Shown: positions 46,397 through 55,798, counted from the first letter of the stretch. The stretch: 61,976 nt of DNA from Erythrobacteraceae bacterium (GCA_024642525.1 JAHEAX010000013.1:1-61976); one strand, 5' to 3'. Notes: generated by a model not told the origin, from the sequence alone. A program made the numbers and translations.

Positions 46397-46804
46397 TTAC
46401 TCTTCGGAATTCTTGTCCAGCGCCTTGTCGCCTGCCTTGCGTGCGGCGCGGCGTGACTGGCTTCTGTCGAACAGCGTCTTGGCAATCAACCCGCCGCCGA
46501 CCACCAATGCGCCGGGCAGCGAACGTGTCGCGATGCGGGTCACGCCATAAGCTGCCAGCGTGTGCAGGATTGGCCGGTTTTCAACGATGGCCTTGGCCTT
46601 TGCCGGGTCGTAGCGCCGACGCAGAATTCCCTTTTCTACCGTGTGGCGCGCAAGCCTGCCGACACTGCGCAGCAACAAATCGTTGATGATGAGGTTGGTG
46701 CTGGGGTTGGGGCTAGGGCCAGCCACGTCTGTCGACGGGCCATTTACCTTGCGCGCAGCCTTGTTGAGTTTGCCTGCAGCCTTGTCGGTAATGTGTTTTT
46801 TCAT
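46397..46804 (-). CDS. Hypothetical basic protein
   Basis: A 135-residue lysine/arginine-rich protein with one moderately hydrophobic stretch (LPGALVVGGGLIAKTLF), perhaps a membrane-associated helix. The N-terminus is KKHITDKAAGKLNKAARKVNG. The ATG at 46804 gives this protein; an earlier frame start adds residues without a ribosome site. No family is recognised. It lies between gmk and sspB, and its position suggests no pathway. Confidence 0.65.
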   Translation of the reverse strand: MKKHITDKAAGKLNKAARKVNGPSTDVAGPSPNPSTNLIINDLLLRSVGRLARHTVEKGILRRRYDPAKAKAIVENRPILHTLAAYGVTRIATRSLPGALVVGGGLIAKTLFDRSQSRRAARKAGDKALDKNSEE

Positions 46805-46852
46805 CGTCGCCCCATCCTGCGCCTGCCGGCACTTCAATGCTGGCAAGCCCGG

Positions 46853-47356
46853 TTATTTTTTCCGGCCGAAATCGACCGTAACGACATTAGAGCCGTCTTC
46901 ACTGCCAATAACGGTTTCGTCGCTGCCCTGTTCCGACAAATCATTTTCTGCATCGTCGTGAACTTCCGGTGCCATATCGGCCACGGTGGCCTGGAACTGG
47001 AGACCGAAATCCACTGCCGGATCGACAAAAGCGGTGATGGCGGAAAACGGAATATCCAGCTTAGCCGGCATCTGGTTGAAGCTGAGGCCGACTGTAAAGC
47101 CGTCTTCATCAACCCCGAGGTCCCAGAACTTGTTCTGGAGAACAATCGTCATTTCGTCGGGGAAACGTTCACGCAGGTGCTGGGGAATCGATACGCCCGG
47201 CGCCCCTGTCTTGAAGGTGATGTAGAAATGATGGTTGCCCGGCAAGGTGCTGCCATTGTTCTGGATTTCACCCAGGACACGGCCTACCACAGCGCGAAGG
47301 GCTTCCTGCACGATTTCGTCGTACGGTATCAGGCTATCTGGCGCATCGTCGCTCAT
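46853..47356 (-). CDS. sspB: SspB family ClpX adaptor (alphaproteobacterial type)
   Basis: A 167-residue protein of the SspB-alpha family, which delivers ssrA-tagged proteins to ClpXP. The core has [34 protein letters not shown] and [22 protein letters not shown] long acidic linker follows, with a short basic-hydrophobic C-terminal tail ([11 protein letters not shown]) expected to dock on ClpX. It is divergent from hisB. Confidence 0.93.
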   Translation of the reverse strand: MSDDAPDSLIPYDEIVQEALRAVVGRVLGEIQNNGSTLPGNHHFYITFKTGAPGVSIPQHLRERFPDEMTIVLQNKFWDLGVDEDGFTVGLSFNQMPAKLDIPFSAITAFVDPAVDFGLQFQATVADMAPEVHDDAENDLSEQGSDETVIGSEDGSNVVTVDFGRKK

Positions 47357-47484
47357 ATCGGGTGCTAGGTGGCGCTCAGTTGGCCTGTGGTCAAGACGGA
47401 ATGAAACGGATTCCCACGAAAGCTTTATTTCAGTGCGTAGCAGAAGCTTGCGTGATGGCGCGCGTTGCGTATAGCCCGCTACCC

Positions 47485-48078
47485 ATGCGCACAGCCAGAA
47501 TAGCCCGCAATACGTCCGAAACGAAGATCGACATCGAAGTTAATCTCGATGGCGATGGCACGTATGATATTTCCACCGGAATCGGCTTTCTCGACCATAT
47601 GGTCGAGCAGTTTTCCCGCCACTCGCTGATCGATGTCACGATGAAGGTGGATGGCGACCTGCATATCGACCAGCATCACACCACCGAAGACAGCGCAATT
47701 GCGCTGGGCCAGGCACTGTCACAGGCGATGGGCGACAAGGCTGGCATTGGCCGGTATGGCAGCGTCTATTCTCCGATGGATGAAACGCTGGCGCGGGTGG
47801 CGCTGGATATTTCGGGTCGCCCTTATCTGGTATGGCGCGCCGGTTTCAGCCAGGAAAAGCTGGGTGAATGGGATACAGAGCTGATTGAACACTGGTTTCA
47901 TTCGGTCGCGCAGGCAGCCGGCATCACGCTGCATGTCGAACTGATTTACGGGCAGAACAATCACCATATCTGCGAAGCGATCTACAAGGGTTTTGCCCGC
48001 GCCATGCGCAACGCAGTGGAACTTGACCCTCGCAAGGGCGGCGCTGTGCCATCCACAAAGGGCCAGCTTGGTGGCTGA
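47485..48078 (+). CDS. hisB: Imidazoleglycerol-phosphate dehydratase
   Basis: HisB, 197 residues, dehydrates imidazole glycerol phosphate in histidine synthesis. The manganese-binding histidines occur in [32 protein letters not shown] and the [16 protein letters not shown] motif near the C-terminus. The ATG at 47485 gives the family length; an open frame runs further upstream to 47362 through non-family sequence. It is the first gene of the operon hisB-hisH-hisA-hisF. Confidence 0.96.
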   Translation: MRTARIARNTSETKIDIEVNLDGDGTYDISTGIGFLDHMVEQFSRHSLIDVTMKVDGDLHIDQHHTTEDSAIALGQALSQAMGDKAGIGRYGSVYSPMDETLARVALDISGRPYLVWRAGFSQEKLGEWDTELIEHWFHSVAQAAGITLHVELIYGQNNHHICEAIYKGFARAMRNAVELDPRKGGAVPSTKGQLGG

Positions 48079-48086
48079 TCCGCAGA

Positions 48087-48716
48087 ATGACTGAGCAGGT
48101 TGCCCTGATTGATTATGGCGCCGGCAATCTCCATTCGGTCCATAATGCGCTGAAAGCGGCAGGTGCGGCACATATTGCGGTCACTGCCGACCCTGATGTG
48201 GTGCGCAAGGCCGATCGCATCGTGTTGCCGGGTGTCGGCTCGTTTGGTGCCTGTGCCAGCGGCTTGCGCGCAATCGGCGGCATGGTCGAAGCGCTGGATG
48301 AACAGGTGCGCGGCGCAGGGACACCGTTCCTGGGTATTTGCGTGGGGATGCAGCTTCTCGCCACGCGCGGGCTGGAACATGGCGTGACCCGGGGGCTGGA
48401 CTGGATTGCAGGTGAAGTCCGCGCCATCGAAGTCACCGACCCCAGGATCAAGGTGCCGCATATGGGGTGGAACGATGTCGCCCTGCCTGCCCATGACCGG
48501 TCATCGGGCCTGGTGGAAGAAGGCGAAGCCTATTTCCTCCATTCCTACCATTTCATCCCTGAAGACGGGCATGATATTGCTGCCATGACAGACCATGGCG
48601 GCGGGCTCGTGGCCGCGGTTGCGCGTGACAATATCGTCGGCGTGCAATTCCACCCGGAAAAGAGCCAGTCTTACGGCCTTTCCCTGCTCACGCGTTTTCT
48701 GGAGTGGAAACCGTGA
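48087..48716 (+). CDS. hisH: Imidazole glycerol phosphate synthase glutaminase subunit
   Basis: HisH, 209 residues, provides ammonia from glutamine to HisF. The catalytic triad is Cys in FLGICVGMQLL, with His and Glu in VQFHPEKSQSYG. The start ALIDYGAGNLHSV is typical. It lies eight bases after hisB and is followed by the tandem-duplicated hisA leader. Confidence 0.97.
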   Translation: MTEQVALIDYGAGNLHSVHNALKAAGAAHIAVTADPDVVRKADRIVLPGVGSFGACASGLRAIGGMVEALDEQVRGAGTPFLGICVGMQLLATRGLEHGVTRGLDWIAGEVRAIEVTDPRIKVPHMGWNDVALPAHDRSSGLVEEGEAYFLHSYHFIPEDGHDIAAMTDHGGGLVAAVARDNIVGVQFHPEKSQSYGLSLLTRFLEWKP

Positions 48717-48720
48717 CGAA

Positions 48721-48753
48721 ATTTCTGGCATGATCGGATTTCTGGCATGATCG
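48721..48753 (+). repeat. 16-base tandem duplication over the hisA start codon
   Basis: ATTTCTGGCATGATCG is present at 48721-48736 and again at 48738-48753, with one base between. The second copy holds the hisA ATG (48747). The first copy's ATG opens a six-codon frame (Met-Ile-Gly-Phe-Leu-Ala) whose TGA at 48748-48750 overlaps the hisA ATG. Confidence 0.9.
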
Positions 48754-49475
48754 TTTTTCCCGCTATCGACCTGAAGCAGGGCCAGGTCGTGCGCCTTGCC
48801 GAAGGCGACATGGACCGCGCCACCATTTATGGCGATGATCCGGCAGCACAGGCCATGATCTTTGCCGAGGCAGGGGCGGAGCATCTTCATGTGGTCGATC
48901 TGGACGGTTCTTTTGCCGGGCAGGCGGAAAACCGCGCTGCCGTTGAAGCCATTGTCGAGGCATTCCCCGGCTATGTGCAACTGGGTGGCGGCATCCGCAC
49001 GCGCGAGGCGGTGGAAGGATGGTTCGACCTGGGCGTGGCGCGCATCGTGATGGGCACAGCTGCGCTGAAAGACCCGCAATTCGTCAAGGACATGGCCCGC
49101 GAATATGAAGGCGGCATCGTTGTTGCGGTGGACGCGCGCGACGGCATGATTGCGACCGAAGGCTGGGCCGAAGTGTCCAATGTGCCGGTCGAGGATATGG
49201 CCCGCCGGTTTGAAGACGCAGGCGTTGCCAGCCTGCTGTTTACCGATATTGGCCGCGACGGGCTGCTGAAAGGCTGCAACATCGATGCAACGGTCGATCT
49301 GGCGCGACGCACGGATATGCCGGTCATTGCTAGCGGCGGGGTCAAGGGGCTGGATGATATTCATCTGCTGTCGATCCACGCGCACGAAGGTATCGAAGGC
49401 GTGATAACGGGCCGCGCATTATATGACGGGCGGCTGGACCTTGGGGCGGCGCTGGCCATGGCTGCGCGGGCCTAG
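48747..49475 (+). CDS. hisA: Phosphoribosylformimino-AICAR isomerase
   Basis: HisA, 242 residues, is the TIM-barrel isomerase of ProFAR in histidine synthesis. The catalytic Asp lies in [13 protein letters not shown] and the second Asp in [12 protein letters not shown]. Phosphate loops are [14 protein letters not shown] and [13 protein letters not shown]. The start codon lies in the second copy of a 16-base tandem repeat, and there is no good ribosome site directly before it. Confidence 0.97.
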   Translation: MIVFPAIDLKQGQVVRLAEGDMDRATIYGDDPAAQAMIFAEAGAEHLHVVDLDGSFAGQAENRAAVEAIVEAFPGYVQLGGGIRTREAVEGWFDLGVARIVMGTAALKDPQFVKDMAREYEGGIVVAVDARDGMIATEGWAEVSNVPVEDMARRFEDAGVASLLFTDIGRDGLLKGCNIDATVDLARRTDMPVIASGGVKGLDDIHLLSIHAHEGIEGVITGRALYDGRLDLGAALAMAARA

Positions 49476-49483
49476 ACGGCATC

Positions 49484-50242
49484 ATGACAGTCCGCATCCG
49501 TGTCATACCCTGTCTCGACGTGGCCAATGGCCGCGTGGTGAAGGGCGTCAATTTCGTCGATCTGAAGGATGCCGGCGACCCGGTGGAACAGGCGCAGGCC
49601 TATGATGCAGCCGGCGCTGACGAGCTGTGCTTCCTCGACATTTCGGCCAGCCATGAAGGGCGCGGAACGCTGCTCGACATGGTCCGGCGCACGGCAGAGG
49701 TCTGCTTCATGCCGCTGACAGTTGGCGGCGGGGTGCGGGCGGTTGAAGATGCCCGCGCCTTGCTGCTGGCCGGGGCTGACAAGATTGCCGTCAACAGCGC
49801 GGCTGTGGCCCGGCCCGAACTGGTCGCAGACATTGCCGACCGGTTCGGCAGCCAATGCGTAGTTGCCTCGGTCGATGCGCGCAGGAGCGGTTCCGGCTGG
49901 GAAATATTCACCCATGGCGGCAGGCGCGCAACCGGCATCGACGCGCTGGAACATGCCGAACGGCTGGCAAAGCTGGGTGCCGGCGAATTGCTGGTTACGT
50001 CGATGGACGGTGACGGCACGCAGGCAGGCTATGATCTTGAACTGACCCGCGCCATTGCCGATGCAGTGTCTGTGCCGGTTGTTGCCAGCGGCGGTGTGGG
50101 CACGCTGGACCACCTTGTTGAAGGGGTTATCGAAGGCCATGCAAGCGCGGTGCTGGCCGCATCCATCTTCCATTTCGGCACCTATACAATTGCACAGGCG
50201 CACAGTGCCTTGCGGGCTGCCGGATTGCCTGCCCGGGGCTAG
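49484..50242 (+). CDS. hisF: Imidazole glycerol phosphate synthase cyclase subunit
   Basis: HisF, 252 residues, is the barrel subunit that uses HisH-derived ammonia to form imidazole glycerol phosphate and AICAR. The catalytic Asp residues are in [15 protein letters not shown] and [16 protein letters not shown]. The phosphate-binding segments are [13 protein letters not shown] and [13 protein letters not shown]. It follows hisA by eight bases. Confidence 0.97.
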   Translation: MTVRIRVIPCLDVANGRVVKGVNFVDLKDAGDPVEQAQAYDAAGADELCFLDISASHEGRGTLLDMVRRTAEVCFMPLTVGGGVRAVEDARALLLAGADKIAVNSAAVARPELVADIADRFGSQCVVASVDARRSGSGWEIFTHGGRRATGIDALEHAERLAKLGAGELLVTSMDGDGTQAGYDLELTRAIADAVSVPVVASGGVGTLDHLVEGVIEGHASAVLAASIFHFGTYTIAQAHSALRAAGLPARG

Positions 50243-50312
50243 CTGCAGTCCCGCTGCGGGACGCGCAGATCTTGGTTATTGCGAATTTCATCATTCGGGG
50301 CAGAGCGCACCC

Positions 50313-50498
50313 ATGTCATCGCGCGCCTTGATCCTACTCGCTCTTTTCTATTCCACCTCGGCACAGGCTGCCGGGATCGCCGATATTCCGGAACCGAGCA
50401 ATATGGCGCTGATGGCGCTGGGCATTGTCGGCATGGTGATCGGGCGCAGGGCAGCACGTTCGCGCAGTCCACATGAAGATCGTTCCGCCAAGGATTGA
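50313..50498 (+). CDS. PEP-CTERM mini-protein within the his operon
   Basis: A 61-residue protein. A signal peptide runs to about residue 19 (ALFYSTSAQA). It is followed almost at once by a PEP-CTERM sorting signal: PEPS at 26-29, a hydrophobic helix (MALMALGIVGMVIG) and an RR-rich stop-transfer (GRRAARSR). Little mature sequence remains between signal and motif. It lies between hisF and hisE in the same direction. It could be a small exosortase substrate or the remnant of a longer one. No exosortase gene is in this window. Confidence 0.7.
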   Translation: MSSRALILLALFYSTSAQAAGIADIPEPSNMALMALGIVGMVIGRRAARSRSPHEDRSAKD

Positions 50499-50529
50499 CC
50501 GCGCAACCGCTGCCATTCATGGGTGGCGG

Positions 50530-50859
50530 ATGGATACGCTTTCCCGTCTCGAAACCACCGTGAAACAGCGCCTCGGCGCAGACCCGGGCAGCAGCTATGT
50601 GGCCCAGCTTCATGCACGCGGCCTGCCTGTCATCGCGAGAAAACTGGGCGAAGAAGCGGTGGAGACGGTGATCGCCGCCCTTTCAGGTGACCGTGCAGAA
50701 CTGGTGGGCGAGGCAGCCGACGTGCTTTTCCACCTGACCGTATTGCTGGCGGAAAAGGACATTCCGCTGGCCGATGTCATGGCTGAACTGGACCGGCGCG
50801 AAGGGACATCGGGCCTTGATGAAAAGGCTGCGCGCCAAACAGGCAGTGGGGGCCGGTAA
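50530..50859 (+). CDS. hisE: Phosphoribosyl-ATP pyrophosphatase
   Basis: HisE, 109 residues, hydrolyses phosphoribosyl-ATP to phosphoribosyl-AMP. The MazG-like helical core has LPVIARKLGEEAVETVIAAL and ELVGEAADVLFHLTVLL with the metal-binding Glu/Asp residues. The ATG at 50530 gives family length; a frame start at 50473 overlaps the PEP-CTERM gene. The HIT gene start overlaps its stop. Confidence 0.94.
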   Translation: MDTLSRLETTVKQRLGADPGSSYVAQLHARGLPVIARKLGEEAVETVIAALSGDRAELVGEAADVLFHLTVLLAEKDIPLADVMAELDRREGTSGLDEKAARQTGSGGR

Positions 50860-51239
50860 TGGCGATTGACGCAACCCATCCTTATGATGAACAGAACATC
50901 TTTGCCAAAATCCTGCGCGGCGAAATTCCGTCGACGAAGATTTACGAAGATGAATGGGCCTATGCCTTTCCCGACATCAACCCGCAGGCGCCGCTGCACA
51001 TATTGGTGATCCCCAAGGGGCAATATGTCAGCTGGGATGATTTTTCCGCCTCGGCACCGGCTGAAGAAATCGCCGGTTTCATCCGTGCAGTAGGCATTGT
51101 TGCGCGTCAGCACGGGCTGGTGGAACCGGGGTATCGCCTGCTGGCCAATATCGGCGGCGATGCCGGGCAGGAAGTGCCGCATTTGCACGTCCATCTGTTC
51201 GGCGGTCAGCCATTGGGGCCGATGCTCGCTCGCAGATAA
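50859..51239 (+). CDS. HIT family hydrolase
   Basis: A 126-residue histidine-triad protein with the signature VPHLHVHLFGG. The opening NIFAKILRGEIPSTKIYED is characteristic of the HinT branch, which hydrolyses nucleoside phosphoramidates such as AMP-lysine. The start overlaps the hisE stop (TAATG). Its place at the end of the his operon is common in Sphingomonadales. Confidence 0.95.
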   Translation: MAIDATHPYDEQNIFAKILRGEIPSTKIYEDEWAYAFPDINPQAPLHILVIPKGQYVSWDDFSASAPAEEIAGFIRAVGIVARQHGLVEPGYRLLANIGGDAGQEVPHLHVHLFGGQPLGPMLARR

Positions 51240-51332
51240 TCGCGAAATCGGCACAATTGAGCGCCAAGGCAGGTCAGTCTGCATCATTGTGTTGCCCCGC
51301 GAGTCGGCGCTGCGCTAAGGGGCCGGTCTGAC

Positions 51333-51791
51333 ATGAACAAACCCCTTTTGCCTCAAGGCGGCCGTTTCGACGGGCCACTTCATCACTTTGCGGTGCGTGT
51401 ATATTACGAAGACACGGATCTTTCCGGCATCGTTTATCACGCAAATTACCTGCGCTGGTTCGAACGGGCGCGATCGGACATGCTGCGAGTGCTGGAGATT
51501 GACCAGCGCGCCGCGATCGAAGCGGGCGAAGGCGCATATGCCGTTGCCGATATGCACATCCGCTATGCTCGCCCCGCCAAGCTGGATGACGATGTGCTGA
51601 TCGAGAGCAGCTGCACCGAACTGCGCGCCGCATCTGTGCGGATGCACCAACGCGCATTTCGCGGTTCCGAATTGCTGGCCGAGGCGCATCTGCGTGTCGG
51701 CTTTGTCGCCCCTGATGGCAGGCCCCGCCGCCAGCCGCAGGAATGGCGCGACGCCTTTTCCCATATTCTTGCCCCGGAAGACCCAGAATGA
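51333..51791 (+). CDS. ybgC: Tol-Pal-associated acyl-CoA thioesterase
   Basis: A 152-residue hot-dog fold thioesterase of the YbgC type. The catalytic Asp lies in VYYEDTDLSGIVYHANYLRWFERAR split over the conserved loop (EDTDLSGIVYH). It commonly sits first in the tol-pal operon and acts on short-chain acyl-CoA or acyl-ACP linked to phospholipid metabolism. Its stop overlaps the tolQ start. Confidence 0.95.
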   Translation: MNKPLLPQGGRFDGPLHHFAVRVYYEDTDLSGIVYHANYLRWFERARSDMLRVLEIDQRAAIEAGEGAYAVADMHIRYARPAKLDDDVLIESSCTELRAASVRMHQRAFRGSELLAEAHLRVGFVAPDGRPRRQPQEWRDAFSHILAPEDPE

Positions 51792-52513
51792 CCGACCTAT
51801 CCCTGCTGGCCGCTGCCCCCGCTCTTGGCCCCGCTCTTGTCAGCGGTTCTGATCATCTGGATCCGCTCAAGCTGTTCCTCGATGCTGATATCGTGGTGCA
51901 GGTGGTGATGGCGGGCCTGCTGTTCGCCAGCGTGTGGGTATGGACCATCATCATATCCTTCAGTCTGCGCATTGCGGGCGTAAAGCGGCGTTCAGCACAG
52001 TTCGAGGATGAATTCTGGAAAGTCGATGATTTTGACGCTTTCATGAAGGAACGCGGCCGCCGCGACATTCCCTCTGCTCGTGTCGCCGCCTCGGCCATGT
52101 CCGAATGGCGCAATTCCACCCGCGGCAAGTCGCTCGACAGGGATGGCACGCGCCAACGGCTCGCCAGCGCCATGGAAAGCCAGGTCGCGCAGGAAGCGGA
52201 CAGCCTGGCGGACCGGCTGAACTTCCTCGCCACTGTTGGTTCGGTCGCGCCCTTCGTCGGCCTGTTCGGCACCGTCTGGGGCATCATGAACAGCTTTTTC
52301 CAGATCGGTATGCAGCAGAACAGTTCGCTTGCCGTCGTGGCACCGGGTATTTCCGAGGCCTTGTTTGCCACCGCGATTGGCCTTTTTGCGGCTATTCCTG
52401 CCGTCATTGCCTACAACCGGTTCAGCCACAGCGTGAACGCGTTTGAATCGCGCCTGCAGCGGTTTGCCGACCGGTTCCATTCCAGCCTCAGCCGCGAGCT
52501 GGAGCGCGGCTGA
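51788..52513 (+). CDS. tolQ: Tol-Pal system proton channel subunit
   Basis: TolQ, 241 residues, a MotA/ExbB-like inner-membrane protein with three transmembrane helices. It works with TolR to power TolA. The conserved segments are LNFLATVGSVAPFVGLFGTV, WGIMNSFF and PGISEALFATAIGLFAAIPA. The start overlaps the ybgC stop (ATGA) and the stop overlaps tolR (TGATG). Confidence 0.97.
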   Translation: MTDLSLLAAAPALGPALVSGSDHLDPLKLFLDADIVVQVVMAGLLFASVWVWTIIISFSLRIAGVKRRSAQFEDEFWKVDDFDAFMKERGRRDIPSARVAASAMSEWRNSTRGKSLDRDGTRQRLASAMESQVAQEADSLADRLNFLATVGSVAPFVGLFGTVWGIMNSFFQIGMQQNSSLAVVAPGISEALFATAIGLFAAIPAVIAYNRFSHSVNAFESRLQRFADRFHSSLSRELERG

Positions 52514-52971
52514 TGGCCATGGGTCTTTCAGGCGGCAGGTCAGGTGGCAGGCGCAGTGGCCGCGGCGGACTCCGTGCGCCCATGGCGGAAATCAACGTAA
52601 CCCCCTTTGTCGACGTGATGCTGGTGCTGCTTATCATCTTCATGGTCACCGCCCCGCTGCTGGCAGCTGGCGTTCCGATCGATTTGCCGGAAAGCAGGGC
52701 CAACGCCCTCGCACCGGAACAGGACCCGGTAACGGTCAGCATTGACGGGCAGGGCTACATCTATCTCGACAATGACCGGCTGGCCGTGGGCGAACTGCCT
52801 GACCGGCTGGCCAACATCACGCCGAATGCCGATGGCAGTTTGCCGCAGGTGACCCTGCGTGCAGACCAGAGCCTTGAATACGGGCGGGTGATGGCCGTGA
52901 TGGGCGAACTCAACCGTTCTGGCTTCAATGCCATTTCGCTGGTCACCAACGGTTCAGTTTCGGCCCCATAA
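52513..52971 (+). CDS. tolR: Tol-Pal system subunit TolR
   Basis: TolR, 152 residues, an ExbD-like protein. A Gly/Ser/Arg-rich N-terminus leads to one helix with the conserved protonatable Asp in NVTPFVDVMLVLLIIFMV. The periplasmic domain contains DLPESRANAL and GYIYLDNDRLA. It forms the proton motor with TolQ. Confidence 0.97.
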   Translation: MAMGLSGGRSGGRRSGRGGLRAPMAEINVTPFVDVMLVLLIIFMVTAPLLAAGVPIDLPESRANALAPEQDPVTVSIDGQGYIYLDNDRLAVGELPDRLANITPNADGSLPQVTLRADQSLEYGRVMAVMGELNRSGFNAISLVTNGSVSAP

Positions 52972-52982
52972 CCGGTACGATT

Positions 52983-53816
52983 ATGGCCCTTTCTGCACTC
53001 CGTACTGATGAACGTTTCGGCCTTGGCATCGCTGTTGTGCTGCACGTGGCACTGGTGGCCGCGCTGATTTTTCAGCCGGAAGACGACAGCGTGCCGCCGA
53101 TGCCGGAACGGATGACGGTGAGCCTGGCAACCGATGTGAGCCTGGCAGATACCGCGCCTGACCCGGTTGCAGAAAGCAGGGCGGCCATTGCGCCCACCAT
53201 TTCGGACGATCCGCAGGCCGCACCGCCGATGGAAAAGCCAGCAGAGGCAATTCCCGCGCCGCAGCCGGTTGCAACCGCTGCACCGCCAGCAGCGCGTCCG
53301 GTGGAAAGAATGCGGCCCGACCGGCAGCAGCCAGCCAAGGCTGCGCCGCCAAAAGCTGCGCCCAAACCTGCGCCAGCAAAAGCCTCGGCGAAGCCGGCTG
53401 CCGCAAAGGCAGCGGGTGGCAGCCGGATAGGCGCTGATTTTCTTCCCGGCGCTGCTGACAGCACGGCCACGAAGGAAACGCGCGTTCCTGCCTCGCAAAT
53501 CGGCGCCAGTGCCAAGGCATCTCTGGGGCAGGCTATCGCAAGGCAGTTGAAACCGCACTGGAATGCGCCGCAAGGTGTGGATGCGGAGCAATTGGTCACG
53601 ATCCTGGCCTTCAACCTGAATGAAGATGGCAGTCTGGCCGGACGCCCAAGAGTGGTAAGCCAATCCGGTGTGACTGATTCGAACAGTCCGCAAAAGGAAC
53701 TGCACGCAGAACGCGCTATTCGCGCCGTGCAACTGGCTGCACCGTTTGATTTGCCGCCCGAATATTACGAAGCGTGGAAGCGCGTTACCTCTTTCCGGTT
53801 CGACAGGAAGCTTTGA
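52983..53816 (+). CDS. tolA: Tol-Pal system protein TolA
   Basis: TolA, 277 residues. An N-terminal membrane helix (VVLHVALVAALIFQP) leads to a long Pro/Ala/Lys-rich segment at about 60-150 and a C-terminal TolA/TonB-like domain (QLKPHWNAPQGVDAEQLVT). It spans the periplasm and links the TolQR motor to Pal/TolB. The rigid middle segment is shorter and more proline-rich than in E. coli. Confidence 0.92.
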   Translation: MALSALRTDERFGLGIAVVLHVALVAALIFQPEDDSVPPMPERMTVSLATDVSLADTAPDPVAESRAAIAPTISDDPQAAPPMEKPAEAIPAPQPVATAAPPAARPVERMRPDRQQPAKAAPPKAAPKPAPAKASAKPAAAKAAGGSRIGADFLPGAADSTATKETRVPASQIGASAKASLGQAIARQLKPHWNAPQGVDAEQLVTILAFNLNEDGSLAGRPRVVSQSGVTDSNSPQKELHAERAIRAVQLAAPFDLPPEYYEAWKRVTSFRFDRKL

Positions 53817-53819
53817 TAG

Positions 53820-55199
53820 ATGAAGAAATTGCTGGTTCTGTTCACATTCCTTGCTGCTGCTCCGCTGGCTGCTCAGGATCTTGGCTCCGCTCCGCCGCCT
53901 GACGGGCAGGTGGTAACCATTGAACAGGAAGGCGGCCTCACCGGCTCTGTTTCCGATGAAAGCGAATGGCAGGACCTGGGCATTGCAATTCCTGGCTTTG
54001 CGACCGACCGCGATGCGCCGACGGCCGCGAATGCCAGCGGCACTGCCGCGCTGGGCAAGGAACTGGCCCGCGTCATCACTGCCGACCTGAAAAACAACGG
54101 CCTGTTCAAGCCAGCAGGTCCTGACGGCCTGCCGCAACCGACATTCCCCCAGATTACCGCGCCTTCATGGCCCAGCTGGTCCAATCGCAGCGCCGAAATG
54201 CTGGTGCATGGCTATGTGAAGGCGGGGCCAGATGGCCGGTTGACGGTTGGCTGTTATCTCTACGATGTCGCATTGCAGAACGAACTGGTCCGTGCTGGCT
54301 GGGTTGTCCCGCCGCGTGACTGGCGCCGTGCCGCGCATAAATGCGCCGATCTGGTGTATTCTCGTCTGTCGGGTGAAAGCCCGTTCTTCGACAGCCGGAT
54401 TGCCTATATTGCTGAAACCGGCCCGAAGGATAACCGCACCAAACGCCTTGCGATCATGGATTCCGATGGTGCCAACCACCGGTTCATCACCACGGGTCGT
54501 TCCACCGCGTTGACGCCGCGTTATTCGCCCGATTACCGCCGCTTGCTGTATTTAAGCTATGTCGACGGCAATCCACGCATCTATGTCTATGACATCGGCA
54601 CCGGTAAACAGACGCTGGTTACGCAGAGCAGCAATCCGACCTTCGCGCCGCGCTGGTCGCCCGATGGCCGGTGGATTCTCTACTCCATGGCCATTGCCGG
54701 CAATACCGACATTTACCGCGTGCCTGCCAATGGTGGCCCCAGTGTCCGCCTGACCACCACGCCCGGCATCGACATTGGCGGATCCTATTCGCCAGACGGG
54801 CGCAAGATCGTGTTCGAAAGCGATCGTTCCGGCAGCCAGCAGATTTATGTGATGGATGCAGACGGATCAAACCAGAAACGCATCAGCTTCTTTGGCGGGC
54901 GTGCGGCCACGCCTGAATGGAGCCCGCGCGGCGACCAGATTGCCTTTACCCATATTGCAGGCGATTTCCGCATTGCGGTGATGAGCCCGTCCGGTGGCAG
55001 CCGGCGTTATCTTACCGACAGCTGGCAGGATGAAGCCCCCACCTGGGCGCCCAATGGCCGGATCGTCCAGTTCTTCCGCACGGAACGCGGTTCGGGCCGG
55101 ACATCGCTGTGGCAGGTCGATCTGACTGGCCGCAACGAACGCCGCCTTGCCACCCCTGCCGATGCGTCAGACCCTGCGTGGGGTCCGATCCTGCCGTGA
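53820..55199 (+). CDS. tolB: Tol-Pal system beta-propeller protein TolB
   Basis: TolB, 459 residues, periplasmic. A signal peptide ends at about residue 18 (PLAAQ). An N-terminal alpha/beta domain (about 40-170) is followed by a six-bladed propeller with PD40-type repeats (LTPRYSPDYRRLLYLSY, FAPRWSPDGRWILYS, IGGSYSPDGRKIVFES). It binds Pal. It follows tolA by three bases. Confidence 0.97.
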   Translation: MKKLLVLFTFLAAAPLAAQDLGSAPPPDGQVVTIEQEGGLTGSVSDESEWQDLGIAIPGFATDRDAPTAANASGTAALGKELARVITADLKNNGLFKPAGPDGLPQPTFPQITAPSWPSWSNRSAEMLVHGYVKAGPDGRLTVGCYLYDVALQNELVRAGWVVPPRDWRRAAHKCADLVYSRLSGESPFFDSRIAYIAETGPKDNRTKRLAIMDSDGANHRFITTGRSTALTPRYSPDYRRLLYLSYVDGNPRIYVYDIGTGKQTLVTQSSNPTFAPRWSPDGRWILYSMAIAGNTDIYRVPANGGPSVRLTTTPGIDIGGSYSPDGRKIVFESDRSGSQQIYVMDADGSNQKRISFFGGRAATPEWSPRGDQIAFTHIAGDFRIAVMSPSGGSRRYLTDSWQDEAPTWAPNGRIVQFFRTERGSGRTSLWQVDLTGRNERRLATPADASDPAWGPILP

Positions 55200-55279
55200 G
55201 TTGTGCGGCATTGCCCGCAAAATAGTATCGACCCTGCCAATACGGGGTCAAACCAGTAAGAAAGTCCAAGGAGAAGCCC

Positions 55280-55798
55280 ATGAACCGCAATATCGTTATC
55301 GTCGCTCTTGTGACCGGCACGTTCGCGCTGGCAGGCTGCAAAACCGCTGCTCCCAAACAGTTGCCGCCGCAGCAGGCGACCACTTTGCCAGGCGAGACAG
55401 ACAGCCTGCCACCTGTCGAAACCGGTGCAGCCCTGGGCACGCAAGCGCATTTTGAAAACGCCGTAAACGGCCAGAATGTCGTCTATTTCGACACCGATCG
55501 CTATAATATCGACAGTGTCGATGCAGCAGCCCTGCAGACGCAGGCGCAATATCTGATGCGCTACACCAATATCTCGGTCACGATCGAAGGCCATGCCGAC
55601 GAACGCGGCACTCGCGACTACAACCTTGCACTGGGTGAACGCCGCGCCAATGCAGCCAAGAACTACCTGGTTGGCCTGGGTATTCCGGCCAGCCGGGTTG
55701 GCACTGTCAGCTATGGCAAGGAACGCCCGGTGGCGACCGGTTCGGATGAAAATTCCTGGGCCCGCAACCGCCGCGCGGTCACCGTCGTGATCAACTGA
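55280..55798 (+). CDS. pal: Peptidoglycan-associated lipoprotein
   Basis: Pal, 172 residues. A lipobox (LAGC, Cys20) anchors it in the outer membrane. The C-terminal OmpA-like domain binds peptidoglycan: VYFDTDRYNID, VTIEGHADERGTRDYN and LALGERRANAAKNYL. It completes the Tol-Pal complex for envelope constriction at division. A short inverted repeat (GACCC/GGGTC) at 55230-55249 lies in the tolB-pal spacer. Confidence 0.97.
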   Translation: MNRNIVIVALVTGTFALAGCKTAAPKQLPPQQATTLPGETDSLPPVETGAALGTQAHFENAVNGQNVVYFDTDRYNIDSVDAAALQTQAQYLMRYTNISVTIEGHADERGTRDYNLALGERRANAAKNYLVGLGIPASRVGTVSYGKERPVATGSDENSWARNRRAVTVVIN

